A DNA stretch of 64,000 nt, from positions 1,092,501 through 1,156,500 of the forward strand of contig JAQPZY010001490.1 in NCBI GenBank assembly GCA_029931535.1, given 5' to 3'. Positions 58,352 through 64,000 of the stretch are shown piece by piece (the first letter of the stretch is position 1; each line of letters opens with the position of its first letter). The notes below the pieces were generated by a model. The model made no database searches. It saw only the letters and a list, made by a program, of their open reading frames with translations, and was not told the origin of the DNA. The DNA is from Margaritifera margaritifera (Eukaryota; Mollusca; Bivalvia; Unionida; Margaritiferidae). The position numbers were made by a program, and so were the translations under genes.

Positions 58352-59740
58352 TATTGTTTTTCACGGGGACTTTAATATAGTACAGTCCTTAACACAGTCT
58401 ATTCTAGAAAAGAACATTTTGAGGAGAAATACCCTCATCCATTTGAAGAAGAGGGAGCAGTTTCAAATATAAAAGAAAATAAACGCAAAAAGGAAGGCTT
58501 GCAAATGCGATGTGCAATTTTTGCACATTTGGTTGAATATTCTGCACGATTTTCTAGAAATTTGTGTCAACCCCCAATCATGCATCATTACTTTCCGAAT
58601 AGACTTTATAGCTAATGACAGATGTTATTTTCATGTATGCTGTGTTTATTACTCACAAAAAGCTCATGTACATAATTATCCCTGATAAAATGCCAGTATT
58701 GGTATGTTGACCACCAACTATAATGCGGCTAATTAATGTTTGCAATTATCAAAATTTAATTACCTTTAAATGTGCATTTTCTTTATATTTTTTACATTTA
58801 TGCATAGCAACATGTACATATCTGTCTAAACAGAAATAATTCCTTTCAATTTTCGCTTTTAATTTATTTCATTTTATTATGCTCGATTTTTGAAAAATAT
58901 TTTGGTCAAGAAAGATAAATCTTACGCTATTGATCTAAGCGCATGCGCAGTTCAAAAACATTAACTGGTGGCATTTTTACCACTGACATCCATCCCCATC
59001 CTCGCTTTTTTCTTTGCAAAATAGCCCCAGTGTGTCAATATAATTTATTTAATACAAGTCAGATAAAGGTCACAGAAATAATCCAAAAATTTATATCATT
59101 CTATGCCTAGACCGAACACTTTGGCCGATCGACCTCTTTTTCTTTGCTTGAAAATGGCACCGCCTCGCATGCATCATGGTGTTTACATGTGCAAGAAAGC
59201 ATCTGTAGACATGATAGAACAATCAGCCAAAAAAGAATCTTCCTATAACAATAGAAACGTCACTTTCTGCAACTAAAAATGCAAATTATAGATTAAGTAA
59301 TTAATTTTCATGCCTTGACGTTCAAAACAGTTGAGGGGCAGCAAATATTTGCAAGTCTCAGCCACTTATATTATTCTTCCGGTACAGGAAGAACTACAAA
59401 CTTCGGTTCGTAAATTCATAAAAAAATTGATAAAGATATAATCGTACTTCATGTCTGTAGTCATAAAAGCTGGCGAATAAAATCTTTCCGATAAAAGTTG
59501 CAAACATCATTCAGTTATTTCTTTTGAAAACTAAAAAAAAAAAAATACGAAACAATGATTGTTACCCCTCATAATGTAATGTTAAGCACAACATCGGTAC
59601 TACGTTGTAAAAACGTTACATATTATATTTTTTAAGATGACACTATTTGTTGTACAAACTGTTATGATCAATGTATATACATGCTATTTGTAATTTTCTA
59701 TATTTTCGAGATCAGCTAGGACAAATAATAATGTTCACGT
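58352..59740. other. No confirmed gene; promoter-like features around 58.9-59.2 kb
   Basis: The interval holds an NRF-1-like site and slightly more GC-rich text than its surroundings (58930-59200). A plus-strand ATG at 59154 in strong context (gaaaATGGCACC) opens 40 codons (MAPPRMHHGVYMCKKASVDM and on), and a minus-strand ATG pair lies nearby. None can be confirmed. Confidence 0.3.
58939..58949. promoter_or_regulatory. NRF-1-type site
   Basis: GCGCATGCGCA matches the palindromic core of the NRF-1/EWG binding site, which in metazoans is usually found in promoters of broadly expressed genes. CpG is otherwise rare in this window. It would suit a promoter for the minus-strand candidates at 58.35-57.65 kb or for a divergent plus-strand gene. 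Confidence 0.4.
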
Positions 59741-59835
59741 TCAACGTTTTAGCAACGTTGCTAGAAAGTTGTTTCCCCACGTAACCAAATCACAACTTTT
59801 CAGCAACGTTGCAAAAACGTTGTGCTTTTAGCAGG
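59740..59835. repeat. AACGTT-rich inverted dispersed repeat
   Basis: caacgttttagcaacgttgc and ttttcagcaacgttgcaaaa, then acgttgtgcttttagcaggg, form inverted and direct repeats of the word aacgtt. I recall similar repeats in several marine genomes. Confidence 0.5.
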
Positions 59836-60363
59836 GATACCTGCAAGCTGACTCTACAATACAATTCAACAAAGGATTTCTAATATATTGATCTTCTGTC
59901 TGAAATCTGAAACCTGTTTACGTTCCGGAGGACTTGTTTTTCAACAAGGATTCTTTAGCTGTAACCCATGAACAAATTTTACCGCCTGTAATCATGCCGA
60001 AACACCTGAACCGATTTTACACATAATTTATATAAACTAATTAAACAACATTCTCCAGTGAGAAATTGATGATTTATAAACATATCATATCTGTAGAAAT
60101 ATATCAAAGATGTAGAAATCTTATTTACTTATTTCATAAGAGTCTCCAATTTGCTATCACCGGGTAGGCTTTTGTTGGGCTGTACATTACAATGTTGGAC
60201 TGTCTTCAGGAAAGACGGGTAAATCATGTATCTGCATTCAATTAGCGCTGCACTGTACAGTGAAAGACTTGTTCAAGTTAAGTTATACTGGAGCAAGGAT
60301 TAAGTGGAAATGGAATAAAATCTGTGTATGGGATTTTCGGTGACAAATTGAACACTGATCAAA

Positions 60364-60424
60364 ATGTGGGTACGGGGACTTCTATTTTTGTTGTTGATAT
60401 ACTCAACATACGTATATTGTGCAT
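60364..60424 (+). CDS. First coding exon of a secreted protein, unit C (signal peptide)
   Basis: ATG at 60364, 20 codons plus one base, GTAAGT donor at 60425 in phase 1. The peptide has MWVRG, the hydrophobic core LLFLLLIYSTYV and the c-region YCA. It differs from unit A at about nine of 61 bases without indels, mostly in the n-region, while the second half is nearly unchanged. The last base before the donor is T here and C in A and B, which would change the residue coded across the splice. The rest of the gene lies downstream, partly outside the window. Confidence 0.6.
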
Positions 60425-60437
60425 GTAAGTATGCAAG

Positions 60438-60440
<3 letters not shown>

Positions 60441-60477
<37 letters not shown>
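60441..60477. repeat. (CT)n microsatellite in intron 1
   Basis: Same place as in units A and B, but shorter. Confidence 0.95.
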
Positions 60478-60481
<4 letters not shown>

Positions 60482-60930
60482 AAGGACAACAGCGCATATA
60501 CTGCATATCCTAGCCTTTCCTCTGTATTTAGTTACCTTCACAATTATGCTGTAAATAAATTTATCATAGTGTGCTTGTGTGTGTGTGTGTCTGTTTGAAT
60601 GCACAATAAACAAGAATAGGAAGTGTCACAATTGAAACAATGCGTTTAGTTTGAAAAACCTTGAAAATTGTAAGGCACATGACTTCAAATACAAGTGCGC
60701 TCACGCCTGAGGACTTCTATTTTCAGGTTTTTGCTTCGATTTTTCATGTTTATTTATTTATTTATCTCGAAATTTTGATGGAATATTTAGCTTTAAGCTA
60801 GCTTCCCCACATCTCTAGTTTATTTGCTGGATAGTTTGTTTAAGATATTTCTCAAAATCATATTGTAAAATATGGAATTAAGAACAGATAGAAACTATTC
60901 ATTCTATATAGTAGACTTTGGACAGACATA

Positions 60931-61008
60931 TACATACATACATACATACATACATACATACATACATACATACATACATACATACATACATACATACATA
61001 CATACATA
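60931..61008. repeat. (CATA)n microsatellite
   Basis: About 19 clean CATA units, at the place of the 530-bp block of unit B. Confidence 0.97.
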
Positions 61009-61571
61009 GGTGAAAACGATGGAGAAATCAGGTATTGATTAGTATCGATTGCAACCGAAATTAAGTGACAACCGAAATTTGGGTGCAGCGTCTGTTACCG
61101 AAATAGATTGCAAGCTTGCCAACGCATAAAAATTCACCTCTGAATGCAGAAACAAACAAAATTTGAAACCAAAATCCTTACAAGCAAACTCACAATCATT
61201 AAAATCTGTTCTTTAATGATGTTACGCTCTAAAAAGTCTGTTTGACCGTTCTGTCAGGTTTCTGCAGATATCCCCACCCCAGCAATGTTGACTGTATCAA
61301 TCCTCACTAGAAATGTGTTAACGAAAATACAAATATTTTCATTTTCGTATGAAAACAGTCATTATTTTGACAAAATACTCAAATTGAAACATTATATGTA
61401 CAATATAAATTTGCAAAAAGTCGCTGTGCTAAAATTCAGGTAAAATTTCGGAACTTCTTTTTTTCGATGTAGTAATTAATGCAGCCGTTAATCGCACTGA
61501 CACAGAATGGAGAGACAAATCCATGCAAATCGAAGGTTTTTGCCTTAAAAATATATAACAAAAAGAAAATC

Positions 61572-61691
61572 TACGTTTTTTTAGTATATATAAGGAAATA
61601 GCTCACTCGTGAAGTGGAAACATTTTGTATTGCAATACAATGTTTCCACTTCACTCGTGAAATATTTCCTTATATCTACTCAAAAAAGTAG
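61572..61691. mobile_element. 120-bp near-perfect palindrome, MITE-like
   Basis: Arms of about 59 nt face each other with almost no loop (ctac...tatataaggaaata on the left, tatttccttatatctac... on the right; centre tattgcaata). Each arm contains cactcgtgaagtggaaacat or its complement. There is no coding capacity. It could fold as a long hairpin and yield small RNAs, or be a foldback element; units A and B lack it. Confidence 0.75.
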
Positions 61692-61708
61692 ATATGCTCT
61701 ATGTCGCT

Positions 61709-61716
<8 letters not shown>

Positions 61717-61752
<36 letters not shown>
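61717..61752. repeat. (TA)n microsatellite
   Basis: A short pure TA tract. Confidence 0.95.
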
Positions 61753-61756
<4 letters not shown>

Positions 61757-61842
61757 TGCGTGAAACAAAAACAATTGTCTCCAATTTCGATGTATCATGC
61801 ACGTTATCTTAATAATATTTATCACCTCACTACTGTTTTGAT

Positions 61843-61990
61843 AGGTAAATCAGTGTATAATACATAGTATCTGATGAGTCATTTGACCGCACACTAGCTC
61901 GGTTTTTTATTAGGTAAATTAGTCTATAATACTTCGTGTCTGATAAGTCATTTGGCAACACTCTGACTCTGTTTTGCTGAATAAAATCAA
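61843..61990. repeat. Two-copy tandem repeat of about 72-75 bp
   Basis: taggtaaatcagtgtataat and taggtaaattagtctataat begin the two copies, followed by atctgatgagtcatttgac and gtctgataagtcatttggc. It makes an in-frame repeat in a minus-strand frame (NDLSDTKYYRLIYLI and NDSSDTMYYTLIYLS), probably by chance. Confidence 0.7.
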
Positions 61991-63784
61991 TAGTTTTCGC
62001 CATGCAATAAATAATACTTTTTTCATTTTGTGGTCGTTTCAAATGAAATTTATGAACCTCGTTGAATAATTTCAATCCTTTGCCCAACAATGCGAGCAAA
62101 AACTGAATATTTTTCAACTCATTTCATAACCTTTATATTTTTTTAAAAACGCACTTCCGTAAGATCATCTATTTCCATCTTTTAAAAAGCTTAAATTATA
62201 AAGAAATAACAAAATATATTTTTTGTTGATGACAGTCAAATTTCCACAACCCCGATGTAACGTTATGATGATTTAGCTGTGTTAATTCACTATATTAATG
62301 TAATAAGTAACCATCTTGTAAAGACATCAAATGAAATCTAATTTGCTTCGAATCACTGATTCTGTAAAATAATGTAAAATATATTTAATACATATTTACA
62401 ACGTTTTCTTTAACACTCGTATTGTCATAGCAATGTACGGTAATTGTTACATAATAAGATTAGCTACAATATCATAGAAGTACACAAAAATAATTGTATA
62501 ATTGTTGTTCTGAGATACTCAGGGAAGAGGAAATTCATTTTAATTATTTATAAAAAATAATTTTTATTTTATGGTTCAACAGCTTTAGAATATCCGAAAA
62601 TCACCTACCTGTTTCGTCTACTTTATACATTTTCTAAAATGCCTTTTTAGACTGAAGGTAGATGAAATTCAATAATCTAAAAACTTTTAAATATAAAAGG
62701 GATGTAAAACTGGAAACACAAGGGCCGACATAATACATTCTCTAGCTTATATGCTATCGCCGGACACAAGCAAGCACTGGACACAAGCGAAGCGCTGGAA
62801 TATTTAAAGTATTGGTTAATGTGAGACACAAGAGAACATTATTTTGTGTCTGTTAGTTTTGGTCTTAACAGATAGAATTTGTAAGAAAACTACAAACAAA
62901 CAAAAATTTAAATGTCACAAGCATACAATTTTTTAAAATATATTATTAAATTGGGAAAAACATTAATCACTATACTATAATTGTATATATAAAATACACG
63001 GTTGCTAAATAAGGAAATGTAGATTTTATCATGACTTCGGTGACTTTTCTGAATTTGCCAAACTTTATGACGCCAAACAATAGGATTACAATACATTAAT
63101 CACGAACGCATAAAATATGTCTGATATGTAATAGATATTTATTTGGTGAGGAATAGGTGTGGCCTTTTATTCTTTCTTTCGTGATCAATACAATGACAGA
63201 TTTACAATAAAACCTTTCTAGCACACTACTCACAGTATTCTGGGTACATTGCTATCTCTTTATAACGCTGTCCATGTAAGCAATAAAAGTGCCCCGCGTT
63301 ACAAGTGAGAACGCCTCGTACTAATGTAATTCTAAAACTGCGGTATCATAATTAGCACAGAACACAAAACTGTATTATTTTATCACGTGAAGCCAGGTCA
63401 TATTTGGTTCGCAACACCTAAGAACTAAAATCAAATGACATAGATTTAGTAGCAGTAATACAACAACAATAAACAAATATAGTGGGATCAATGACCATAG
63501 CCGCTTTTTTAGAGGGGTAGCAGTGTTCTGAGGGGCTTTATAGTTATGCACCACGGTTTAAGTTTTTTTTTTTCTTCACTGACTATAAGCAGTCCCTATT
63601 TTGGTACAATAGGGTTTTGAAATTGGGTCAATTAATGATAAATTAGGGGATATGATTATTCATATTACATATTACATTAAGAGCTCCTTTTAGTATATGG
63701 AAAGAAGATCACTTGCACAAAATAGAAGGATCAGGTGTCTGATGTTAAACCGCCAATATATTGCATCTGATAAATTAAGAGGTG

Positions 63785-63787
63785 TAT

Positions 63788-63822
<35 letters not shown>

Positions 63823-63824
63823 TT
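63785..63824. repeat. (TTTA)n microsatellite
   Basis: Ten TTTA units; the homologous places in A (aattaattaattaattt at 20478) and B (attaatttatttattcatta at 46351) carry related but different short repeats. Confidence 0.95.
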
Positions 63825-64000
63825 CATACACAAATAGTTTCCCTATTTCGTTAGAAATGAATTCCTTCATGCTTGTAAGCACGTGAAAAGGGTTACGTGT
63901 TCAAACTCGTAATAAAGTTTATGGCTCGAATCTTCCAAAGTGTCTGTCAAGAAACAAATTGAGCACAGGTCTTCCCAGGTATAATGACAATATGTTTACG

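Larger units (their letters stand above)
59930..64000 (+). repeat. Unit C: start of another duplicated segment, cut by the window edge
   Basis: Head (59930-60430) matches units A and B; 60430-60930 follows unit B closely (caatgcgtttagtttgaaaa... ttgtaaggcacatgacttca). From about 61970 it follows unit A (gccggacacaagcaagcact at 62760 against the same words at 19202; ctcacagtattc...cattgctatctctttataa at 63228 against 19926). The part matching 16.3-19.1 kb of unit A, including both MITE-like elements, is missing. No second exon was found in the visible part; the 61.01-61.57 kb stretch has no match in the other units. Confidence 0.72.

Overview
This window looks like AT-rich nuclear DNA from a metazoan, most likely a marine invertebrate. 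A mollusc, perhaps a cephalopod or bivalve, is my guess from the mix of (AT)n, (CT)n, (GT)n and (CATA)n tracts and the repeat families; the taxon is an inference. Coding potential is sparse: apart from short exon candidates, nearly all recognisable coding sequence is decayed mobile-element sequence. No tRNA, rRNA or CRISPR was seen. All similarity statements come from reading the sequence by eye.

Layout. 1-3.9 kb holds a decayed LINE ORF1 and a LINE-like 3' end. 4.0-5.6 kb is a broken minus-strand copy of a multi-copy invertebrate gene. 6.2-8.2 kb is the tail of a long duplicated segment (unit 0). 8.25-12.5 kb is a broken Polinton/Maverick: a plus-strand protein-primed DNA polymerase B relic and a small basic minus-strand reading frame fire away from a shared CCAAT/CRE/TATA promoter block, and the small frame is followed by a near-perfect histone-type 3' stem-loop. 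14.5-29.1 kb is unit A. 31.5-32.5 kb is a second polymerase relic, followed by a partial unit head. 35.65-54.6 kb is unit B. 54.7-56.3 kb is an array of imperfect palindromes. 57.2-57.7 kb has two convergent candidate terminal exons. 59.9-64 kb is the start of unit C.

The main theme is a tandem family of long diverged segments (units 0, A, B, C). Each unit head carries the same 61-nt coding first exon: an ATG, a clear signal peptide, and a phase-1 GTAAGT donor. This points to a tandem family of secreted-protein genes with large introns full of repeats. A phase-compatible terminal exon with two N-glycosylation sequons lies at 57250-57410. Polinton relics lie between a unit tail and a unit head at two junctions, so the element may have been part of the ancestral duplicated block.

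Other points of interest: two double-hairpin MITE-like elements, a 47-bp minisatellite expanded from a LINE endonuclease motif, and minisatellites that are amplified in one unit but single-copy in its paralogue.
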